Of a DNA stretch of 64,000 bases, positions 58,110 to 64,000 are shown in pieces. The notes under the pieces were generated by a model. The model saw nothing but the letters and a program-made list of their open reading frames with translations, had not been told where the DNA came from and ran no database searches. The translations under genes were made by a program, and so were the position numbers. Origin of the DNA: CBDHCC01 sp965219235 (lineage in GTDB: Bacteria > Pseudomonadota > Alphaproteobacteria > Sphingomonadales > Sphingomonadaceae); NCBI GenBank assembly GCA_965219235.1, contig OZ244721.1, positions 1,922,001 to 1,986,000 on the forward strand, in the 5' to 3' direction. Position 1 is the stretch's first letter. Each line of letters opens with the position of its first letter.

Positions 58110-58811
58110 TTACAGCCCCGGGCGGTCGCCCGTGTCGCGCCGGACCTCGCCCTCGACCGGCTCGCCATCCGCGATCCGCCGGTCGCGCTCGCGCCGCGCA
58201 TCCTCCTCGCGCAGCCGATCGGCTTCCGAACTCGCCTCCAGCCCGGCCACCAGCCGGCTCTCCGGCAGGAACCAGCGCAGCACGACCCAGCCCCCCAGGA
58301 ACAGGGCCGCGAAATCCGCGACCAGCGCGTAGATCGAATAGACCCACGGCGTGTGCTCGAAGATCGGCGAGCCGAGATGGACCCACAGCACCGGGGCCAG
58401 CACGAGCGCCAGCAGCACGCGGGTGCGGCTGGCCGGGTCCGGCACCCAGCGCGCGGCGAGCCGCAGTCCCTCGGCCAGTAGGAGACCGATCACGACCGCG
58501 AGGATCAGCCCGCCGATCAGGGCGGAGGTGTCGAGCACGGGAAAGCCGCCCGTGTTGAAGTAGACCTTGGCGACCGGCCCCTGCGTGTAGAGGGTGCTCG
58601 CCCCGCCCAGCGACGGGTCGGGCACGACATAGACGCCGGTGCCGCTGCGCGTCAGCGCCCGGGCGAGCGCCGCCTGCAGGTTGGCGTTGGCGCCCTCGTC
58701 CACCCGGTTGTAGGCGATCAGACTGAGCGGCGTCGCCCAGAACACCAGCGACACCACATAGATCACAAGGCCCGCGATCACGCCGCCCAGCCAGCTCTTC
58801 AACGCCGCCAT
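58110..58811 (-). CDS. Integral membrane protein of unknown function
   Basis: A 233-residue protein with four hydrophobic helices (roughly residues 8-30, 88-115, 126-145 and 152-180). A soluble loop between helices 1 and 2 has NRVDEGANANLQAALA. The C-terminal ~45 residues are strongly charged (EADRLREEDARRERDRR). I do not recognise the family. It is transcribed away from the GST zeta gene's end region on the same strand; the gap to that gene is 13 bases, so they may be cotranscribed. Confidence 0.65.
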   Translation of the reverse strand: MAALKSWLGGVIAGLVIYVVSLVFWATPLSLIAYNRVDEGANANLQAALARALTRSGTGVYVVPDPSLGGASTLYTQGPVAKVYFNTGGFPVLDTSALIGGLILAVVIGLLLAEGLRLAARWVPDPASRTRVLLALVLAPVLWVHLGSPIFEHTPWVYSIYALVADFAALFLGGWVVLRWFLPESRLVAGLEASSEADRLREEDARRERDRRIADGEPVEGEVRRDTGDRPGL

Positions 58812-58824
58812 CGCCGTCACTCCC

Positions 58825-59469
58825 CTATGCGGCCGGCGCGACCCGGTCCGGGTGCGCCGCCGCCCAGGGCGCCAGTTGCTCCAGCGCCGCCGCGACAGAG
58901 CATAGGCGCGGGTACGGCCGCACGTCCACGTCGAACCGCCGCGCGTTGTACATCTGCGGCAACAGGCACACGTCGGAGATGTCGGGCGCATCGCCGCCCA
59001 GATACGGCCCCTCGCCGGCTTGGCGCTCCAGCGCGGCGAAGCCCTCCTCGACCCAATGCCGATACCAGCGGTCGCGCGCTTCCTTCGGCTGACCGAGCTC
59101 GTCCTTGAGGAAGTGGAGCACGCGCAGGTTGTCGAGCGGGTGGATGTCGCAGGCGATCAGATAAGCGCGGGCCAGCGCGTCGGCGCGCGCGTCCGCGTCG
59201 GCCGGGATCAGGCGCGGGTCGGGATGGCGAGCGTCGAGCCAGTCGATGATGGCGAGGCTCTGGCTCAGCATCCGCGTGCCCCCGGGACCGCCGACATCCA
59301 GGACCGGCACCGCGCCCATCGGATTGCGCGCCCGATGCGCGTCCGCCCGCTGGTCGCCGTCGAGCAAGCTGATCGGCACGGTGTCGTAGGCGATGGCCTT
59401 CGCGTTGAGCGCGATGCGCACGCGGTAGGCGGTGGACGAGCGGTGATAGTCGTAGAGCGTGTAGGTCAT
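58825..59469 (-). CDS. maiA: Maleylacetoacetate isomerase-like zeta glutathione transferase
   Basis: A 214-residue GST. The zeta-class motif SSTAYRVRIALN (residues 11-22) binds glutathione; then NPMGAVPVL and SLAIIDWLD, and the C-terminal helical domain with CDIHPLDNLRVLHFL. Zeta GSTs isomerise maleylacetoacetate in tyrosine catabolism or maleylpyruvate. Neither a hydroxylase nor a fumarylacetoacetase is visible nearby, so the exact role is open. Its ATG overlaps the upstream gene's TGA by four bases. Confidence 0.88.
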   Translation of the reverse strand: MTYTLYDYHRSSTAYRVRIALNAKAIAYDTVPISLLDGDQRADAHRARNPMGAVPVLDVGGPGGTRMLSQSLAIIDWLDARHPDPRLIPADADARADALARAYLIACDIHPLDNLRVLHFLKDELGQPKEARDRWYRHWVEEGFAALERQAGEGPYLGGDAPDISDVCLLPQMYNARRFDVDVRPYPRLCSVAAALEQLAPWAAAHPDRVAPAA

Positions 59470-60266
59470 CGCACCGCCTCCTGAGGGTCGCGCCAGTCGC
59501 CGTCGGTCGGCTCCAGCGGCAGGGAGACGAGGTCGGCGGTGTGCAGGTCGGCCGGATAACCGGCGACCCCGATCGCTGCATCCGGCTGCTCGCCGGGCGC
59601 GCGGAATGTGCCGTGGAGGCGATCCCAGACCGACAGCCCGCTCGTCCAGTTGCTGTCGGTCAGCGCCCGGATTTCCCGATGATGGATGTCGTGCATGCCG
59701 GGCGTGGTCAGCACCCGGTTCAGCCGATCCTCCCATTCCTGCGGCAGCGCGAGATTGGAGTGGTGGAACAGGACGGAGAGGCCGAAGAACGCCTGCCACG
59801 CCCGCCACGTCGCCTCGTCCGCGCCGATCAGCCGCAGGCGGGTCATGTCCATCGGCACGGAGACAGCCATGTCGAGCGCGTGGAAGCGCGGGCCGGTCGA
59901 CACGTCCAGCGCCCGGTCGATGTGGTGGACCCGGTGCAGCCGCCACAGGACCGGCGCGCGGTGGGTCGCGACGTGCCAGAGGTACATCGTCCAGTCGAGC
60001 AGCAGGAACCCCGCGACCGGGCGAAGCGGCCCCGGCAGGCGTCCCACCAGTCCACGCCCGCTCCGTCCGTTGCCGCGCACCACCCAGCGCGTCGCCGGCC
60101 CGCCGACACCCCCCGCCACCGCCAGCGCGGTGGAGGCGAGCGCCAGGTTGCGCGCCAGCCGGTCGCGCGCCTCGATCGGACGACGCGGCCAGCGCCGCTC
60201 CGCCCAGGCGAGCGCGCCGATCGCGCCGAGAGTCACGGCCTTGGACAAAAGGGAACGACGGGCCAT
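59466..60266 (-). CDS. Sterol desaturase/fatty acid hydroxylase family protein
   Basis: A 266-residue membrane di-iron enzyme. The His boxes are HVATHRAP, RLHRVHH and, later, HHSNL and GMHDIHHRE, giving the eight-histidine set. Hydrophobic helices surround them. Family members hydroxylate or desaturate lipids, for example carotenoids or sterol-like hopanoids; sphingomonads use such an enzyme in pigment synthesis, but this gene's substrate is unknown. It is coupled to the zeta-GST gene. A palindromic repeat lies upstream. Confidence 0.85.
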   Translation of the reverse strand: MARRSLLSKAVTLGAIGALAWAERRWPRRPIEARDRLARNLALASTALAVAGGVGGPATRWVVRGNGRSGRGLVGRLPGPLRPVAGFLLLDWTMYLWHVATHRAPVLWRLHRVHHIDRALDVSTGPRFHALDMAVSVPMDMTRLRLIGADEATWRAWQAFFGLSVLFHHSNLALPQEWEDRLNRVLTTPGMHDIHHREIRALTDSNWTSGLSVWDRLHGTFRAPGEQPDAAIGVAGYPADLHTADLVSLPLEPTDGDWRDPQEAVR

Positions 60267-60317
60267 CGGGGGCTTGTGCGTCGGTTGGCCGGAGGTGGCA
60301 AGGCGGCCACACTGCTC

Positions 60318-60424
60318 ACCCTCACCCTCACCCTTACCCTCACCCTGTCCCTCTCCCCTTGGGAGAGGGAGGGAGCCGCGTCAGCGGCGGAAGGGTGAGG
60401 GTGACAGGACAGGATAGGACAGGA
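60318..60424. repeat. Repeat block with interspersed repeat copy B and short tandem repeats
   Basis: 60318-60345 is a tandem of CTCACC-like hexamers. 60338-60404 is the plus-strand copy of the repeat at 25976-26043. 60404-60424 repeats GGACAG-like units (GACAGGACAGGATAGGACAGGA). The block lies between the sterol desaturase and DUF2147 genes. No gene is visible. Confidence 0.8.
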
Positions 60425-60502
60425 CATCCCCGCCCTCCGTTCATTGCGGCCTCACCCGCTCGCTGGCATGGTGGATGCGCCGCTCGATCGGAAGGACCGC
60501 CA

Positions 60503-60922
60503 ATGACCCGCCTCACCCCCTTGTTCGTCGCCGCCGCGCTGGCACTTCCGGCTGCCGCACTGGCCGCGCCCGCACCCATCACCGGCACCTACGTGACGGA
60601 GGATGGCGTGGCGCTTGTCCAGGTCGGCCGCTGCGGTGCCACCGTGTGCGGGAAAATTGCGAAGATCCTGAAGCCCAATCCGAAATTCTCGCAGACCGAC
60701 ACCAACAACCCGGACAAGTCCAAGCGCGACCGACCCATCCTCGGCCTGCCCGTGCTGAGCGGCTTCACCGCCGACGGCGATGTCTGGCGCGGGCGCATCT
60801 ACGATCCCAAGTCGGGCAAGGACTACCGCTCGGTCGTGCAGCGCAACGCCAACGGCAGCCTGAAGGTCGAGGGCTGCATCGGCCCCTTCTGCAAGACGCA
60901 GACCTGGCGCGCCGCCCGCTGA
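60503..60922 (+). CDS. DUF2147 domain-containing exported protein
   Basis: A 139-residue periplasmic protein. The signal peptide ends near ALAAPAPI (residue 23). The mature part has the DUF2147 pattern: ITGTYVTEDGVALVQVGRCG, then CGKIAKI, LGLPVLSGFTADGDVWRGRIYDP and a C-terminal GCIGPFCKTQTW. Four cysteines could form disulfides. The function is unknown. The tesB gene begins 10 bases after the stop. Confidence 0.88.
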   Translation: MTRLTPLFVAAALALPAAALAAPAPITGTYVTEDGVALVQVGRCGATVCGKIAKILKPNPKFSQTDTNNPDKSKRDRPILGLPVLSGFTADGDVWRGRIYDPKSGKDYRSVVQRNANGSLKVEGCIGPFCKTQTWRAAR

Positions 60923-60932
60923 GCCCGCGCGC

Positions 60933-61835
60933 TTGAGCGACCTCTCCGAACCGGCGGTCCGCTCGGCCGCCGAGCAGGTCGCGATCGTGCTCGACCTGCT
61001 CACCCTCGACCGGCTGGACGAGGACCGCTTCGTGGGCAAGCGCAAGCCCGGCGGACGCGGGCGGGTGTTCGGCGGGCAGGTGGTCGCCCAGGCGCTGGTC
61101 GCCGCCCGCGCCACGGTGGCCGGCGAGCGTCCCGCCCACTCGCTCCACGCCTACTTCATGCGGCCGGGCAGCGAGGACCACGATATCGAGTACCGGGTGG
61201 AGCGCGACCGCGACGGCGGCAGCTTCTCCTCGCGCCGCGTGGTGGCGCTGCAGGAGGGCGTGCCGATCCTGTCGCTGTCCGCCGGCTTTCAGCGGCCGGA
61301 GGGCGGGGCCGGCCACGCCGCACCGGTGCCCGATGTGCCGCCGCCGCAGGAGCTGGAGAGCGAGACGGCGTTCTTCGAGCGGCACATCGACGCCATTCCC
61401 GAACGGATGCGCGCCTGGGTGACGCGCCCGCGCCCAATCGAGCAGCGCCCGGTCGACCAGGTGATGCCGACGGACCAGACGCCCGACACCCGCCCCGCCG
61501 CCTGCTGGTTCCGGGTCGCGGCCCCGGTGCCCGACGATCCGGACCTGCATCGGGCGCTGATCGCCTACGCGTCCGACACGCGCCTGCTGGGAGCGGCGAT
61601 GCGGCCGAACGGCTGGAGCTTCTGGGATCCGGCGATGCAGGTCGCCAGCCTGGACCACGCGCTGTGGCTGCACGAACCCGCGCGCGCCGACGAATGGCTG
61701 CTCTACGTCACCGACAGCCCCTGGACGGGCCACGGACGCGGCATGTGCCGGGGCTCGATCTTCACCGCCGACGGCCGACTGGTGGCGAGCGTGGCGCAGG
61801 AGGGGCTGGTGCGGCGGCGGGAGGGGCGGGGTTAA
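60933..61835 (+). CDS. tesB: Acyl-CoA thioesterase II
   Basis: A 300-residue double hot-dog thioesterase that hydrolyses acyl-CoA. The N-terminal domain has the GGQVVAQALVAA stretch and HSLHAYFMRPG, and the C-terminal domain has ATDSRLLG-like ASDTRLLGAAM and HAL(W)LH with the catalytic Asp/Thr/Gln region. A TTG start is used. It ends with the TAA sharing 4 bases with the convergent toxin gene. Confidence 0.92.
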   Translation: MSDLSEPAVRSAAEQVAIVLDLLTLDRLDEDRFVGKRKPGGRGRVFGGQVVAQALVAARATVAGERPAHSLHAYFMRPGSEDHDIEYRVERDRDGGSFSSRRVVALQEGVPILSLSAGFQRPEGGAGHAAPVPDVPPPQELESETAFFERHIDAIPERMRAWVTRPRPIEQRPVDQVMPTDQTPDTRPAACWFRVAAPVPDDPDLHRALIAYASDTRLLGAAMRPNGWSFWDPAMQVASLDHALWLHEPARADEWLLYVTDSPWTGHGRGMCRGSIFTADGRLVASVAQEGLVRRREGRG

Positions 61836-62176
61836 TCCTCCTCGGGCAGGTCAAAGCGTGCTCTCATCAACGCGGCCACGTCGCGCCGGCCATCGGCGAA
61901 CATCAGGATGCGGACCTCGTCACCGACCACACGATACAGCAGTCGATAGGGCGCGATCAGCAATTGGCGGACGGACCCGCGAAACACATCCTTCAGTTCG
62001 CGTGGAGGGGAACCCCTGTTCGGCCACTGCTCCAGCGACCCGATGGCGTCAGCGTAGAGGGTCAGCAGACGCTCCGCCGTATCTTCTCCAGCGTTCCGGC
62101 GCAGATAGCGATAGCACTCGAGAAGGTCTTGCTCAGCGGCGGCGCTGATCGAAACGGTGTGCATGCGGTTGGTCAC
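61832..62176 (-). CDS. RelE/ParE-family toxin
   Basis: A 114-residue toxin of the RelE/ParE fold: a two-helix N-terminal region (AAAEQDLLECYRYLRRNAGE), then RGSPPRELKDVFRG and a beta core ending LIAPYRLLYRVVGDEVRILMFADGRRD. ParE members act on gyrase, RelE members cut mRNA. The upstream antitoxin gene overlaps by four bases (ATGA), the usual TA order. Alternative start at MHTVSIS. It is convergent with tesB. Confidence 0.9.
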   Translation of the reverse strand: MTNRMHTVSISAAAEQDLLECYRYLRRNAGEDTAERLLTLYADAIGSLEQWPNRGSPPRELKDVFRGSVRQLLIAPYRLLYRVVGDEVRILMFADGRRDVAALMRARFDLPEED

Positions 62177-62460
62177 GCCGCCAGTTTCCGTGCCTCCAAA
62201 TCTGCGCGAAGCTCAGCCAGAACGTCGGCCGCTGGTCGCGCTTTTCCATCGCGGAACTGCTGGTCTCCATGTAGGATGATCTGCAGCATCGCCAGCGTCT
62301 CCTGCGCCTCCTCATAGGCGCGGATGTCCATCAGCACGGCCTTGGCCTCGCCGTGCTGGGTGATGATGATCGGGTCGATGGTCTCGTGCAGCCGCTCCAG
62401 CACCTCGGCGGCGTTCGCCTTGATGTAGCTGATCGGTTTGATCTGGGTCGAATAGCGCAT
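62173..62460 (-). CDS. Phd/YefM-family antitoxin
   Basis: A 95-residue antitoxin with the N-terminal DNA-binding beta-alpha fold of Phd/YefM (IKPISYIKANAAEVLERL, PIIITQHGEAKAVLMDIRAYEE). The C-terminal part is helical and should wrap the toxin. It is the first gene of the pair, so it probably autoregulates the operon. The toxin start overlaps its stop. Confidence 0.92.
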   Translation of the reverse strand: MRYSTQIKPISYIKANAAEVLERLHETIDPIIITQHGEAKAVLMDIRAYEEAQETLAMLQIILHGDQQFRDGKARPAADVLAELRADLEARKLAA

Positions 62461-62522
62461 GGTTCGTCTCCGGTCTGATAAGGGTCCGAAATTAGTCCGT
62501 CACCGTCGGCTCCGCAAGCGCG

Positions 62523-64000
62523 TCAGACCGGCTCCAGTCTCCGCTCCCCTTGCCGCACCGCCATCCGGTGTGTGCCCTTCAGCGCCGTCGAGCGGGTGCG
62601 GATGGTGTCGAGGAAGCGCCATTCGCTCACCGCCCGGTCGCGCTCCAGCGTCACCGCCACATATCCGCGATCCTGCGTGTTCGCCCATTTGAGCGCCGGG
62701 TTGGCTTCGACCATCGCGCGCGACCGGTCGGCCTCGCTCGCTCCTCGCAAGAAGGATTCGTAGCCCGGCGAGGTGACGGACTGACCGTCGAACTCCACGC
62801 CTGCCCGGCTTCCCCCCTCCTCCAGATCGAAGGCCCAGGCGTTGTGACTGTCGCCCGCCAGAACGATCAGGTTCGCGTCCGCCACCATCGCGCTCGTCAG
62901 CAGGCGCGCGCGGGCGGCGGGGTAGCCGTCCCAGCTGTCGAGATTGAGCGGCAGGCCGGCCGCCGCGACCGCCAGATCGGTCGCGAGCCGATTGCGGATG
63001 TAGTCCGGCGCGTCCGCCGGCACCCAGCGGGCAACCTCGACCGGGGTCCGCAGCGAGCCCAGGATGGTGCCCTGCCCGATCACCTGCCAGCGTGTGCCCG
63101 CCCGAGTGCTCGCCGTCAGCTCTGCGGCGACGAGCGCCTCCTGCGGCAGTCCCATCATCGAACGCGCGGGATCGGCCCACGCGCCGTCGCGGAAGGCGGC
63201 GAGGGCCGCGCCGGACTCCTCCGGTGGCCGGCCGGCCAGCACCTCGCCGAAGGACAGTTGCTTCGTGCGCCCCGTGACCCGCGTGTCGGGCAGGATCAGG
63301 GTGGCGAGGTCGCCGACGCGATAGGTGCGGTGGCGGCCGGGGCGCACCGGCATCCATTCCTCCCAGGCCCGTTCGGCGGCGCGGCGGCGGGTGGTCCAGT
63401 CGCCTTCGGTGTCCGGCTGGTGGTTCTGGGCGCCCAGCGTCCAGTCATCGTTGGCGATCTCGTGGTCGTCCCACATCGCCACCATCGGCAGCGCCGCGTG
63501 CAGCCGCCGCAGGTCCGGATCGGCGCGGTAGGTCGCGTAGCGCAGGCGATAGTCGGCCAGCGTCACGATCTCGTTCGCCGGCTCGATCGTCCGACCGGGC
63601 TGCGCCTCCGGGGTGGAGGGGTATTTGCCCGGCTCGTACTCGTAGAAATAGTCGCCCAGGCTCATCGCCAGATCGAACTCGTCGGCGGCGTCGGCGGCGT
63701 GACCGTAGGCGTTGAAGAAACCGAAGGGCAGGTTGGCGCAGGAGAAGACGGCGATGCGAAAGGGGTCCACGCCTTCGACCGGCAGCGTCTTCGTCCGGCC
63801 GATGGGCGATGCCGTGCCGTCCGGGGCCACGAAGCGGTAGTGATAGCGCGTGCCGGGCTTGAGGCCGCTCACCACCGCCTGAGCCGTCCAGTCGCGCTCC
63901 GGTCCGGCGATCACCATCGTGCCGCCGGCTATCCGCGCGAAGTCGGACGTCTCCGACACCTCGCAGGTCAGCGGCGCGTCGGCGGTGCTCACATAGCGGG
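62523..64000 (-). CDS. Alkaline phosphatase D family protein (5' end outside window)
   Basis: About 490 residues of a PhoD-type phosphodiesterase/phosphatase. Visible are an N-terminal Fn-like domain (LKPGTRYHYRF), FSCANLPFGFFNAYG, SLGDYFYEY with metal-binding Asp, MWDDHEIANDDW, and the C-terminal LAGDSHNAWAFDL with the metal His. The frame is open to the window edge (the codons before GTG 63992 encode Arg-Tyr), so the signal peptide and true start lie outside. PhoD enzymes release phosphate from diesters and are usually exported by Tat. It ends 62 bases before the antitoxin start on the same strand. Confidence 0.92.
   Translation of the reverse strand, partial: RYVSTADAPLTCEVSETSDFARIAGGTMVIAGPERDWTAQAVVSGLKPGTRYHYRFVAPDGTASPIGRTKTLPVEGVDPFRIAVFSCANLPFGFFNAYGHAADAADEFDLAMSLGDYFYEYEPGKYPSTPEAQPGRTIEPANEIVTLADYRLRYATYRADPDLRRLHAALPMVAMWDDHEIANDDWTLGAQNHQPDTEGDWTTRRRAAERAWEEWMPVRPGRHRTYRVGDLATLILPDTRVTGRTKQLSFGEVLAGRPPEESGAALAAFRDGAWADPARSMMGLPQEALVAAELTASTRAGTRWQVIGQGTILGSLRTPVEVARWVPADAPDYIRNRLATDLAVAAAGLPLNLDSWDGYPAARARLLTSAMVADANLIVLAGDSHNAWAFDLEEGGSRAGVEFDGQSVTSPGYESFLRGASEADRSRAMVEANPALKWANTQDRGYVAVTLERDRAVSEWRFLDTIRTRSTALKGTHRMAVRQGERRLEPV

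Overview
The window is GC-rich alphaproteobacterial DNA, most likely from a Sphingomonas or close sphingomonad. This rests on the order rpmF-plsX-fabH-ihfA-merR, a class I lysyl-tRNA synthetase, an ATP12-type F1 assembly chaperone, DUF3297 and CC_3452-type proteins, a PdeM-type nuclease, two large TonB receptors, and many short palindromic repeats between genes. The species assignment is inference. I saw no rRNA, tRNA or CRISPR array. Genes are dense, with many 1-4 base start/stop overlaps.

Layout. 1-6738: a one-directional acyl-CoA/alcohol catabolism cluster (acyl-CoA dehydrogenase end, zinc alcohol dehydrogenase, APH-like kinase, SDR, serine hydrolase, FadJ-like multienzyme). 6973-9932: M1 peptidase lipoprotein and CHAP protein. 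9957-16313: DUF3297, uvrB, DUF3617 lipoprotein, metallo-beta-lactamase-fold protein, pdeM, msrA. 16508-19471: pabB-pabC fusion, glyoxalase II-like hydrolase, MAPEG protein. 19682-22639: the rpmF-plsX-fabH-ihfA-merR operon. 22646-27685: SixA-like phosphatase, DinG-type helicase and lysS. 27704-29650: ATP-grasp-like protein and 2-oxoglutarate oxygenase.

30097-40282 is the accessory region. It holds a single-chain type IIG restriction-modification enzyme, the housekeeping lepA, a compact vsr / cytosine methyltransferase / Eco29kI-like GIY-YIG restriction operon, the C-terminal remnant of a type ISP-like enzyme with its small partner, and an IS630 element with terminal repeats and a frameshifted transposase.

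40283-49258: a two-component system, an EF-hand protein, and a TetR gene lying between two TonB receptors. 49299-62460: CC_3452 protein, LysR regulator, ferredoxin-NADP reductase, GAF-EAL protein, LysE exporter, crcB, rluC-like synthase, paiB-like protein, HAD phosphatase, ATP12 chaperone, GST zeta isomerase, sterol desaturase, DUF2147 protein, tesB and a ParE/YefM toxin-antitoxin pair. The window ends inside a PhoD phosphatase.

The most notable points are the defence cluster on both sides of lepA, a palindrome-bearing in-frame insertion in a metallo-hydrolase gene, a 116-base nested palindrome that supplies the C-terminus of the ATP-grasp-like gene, an 11-G tract before tetR, and a shared TTGACA-bearing motif in two AT-richer islets 48 kb apart.
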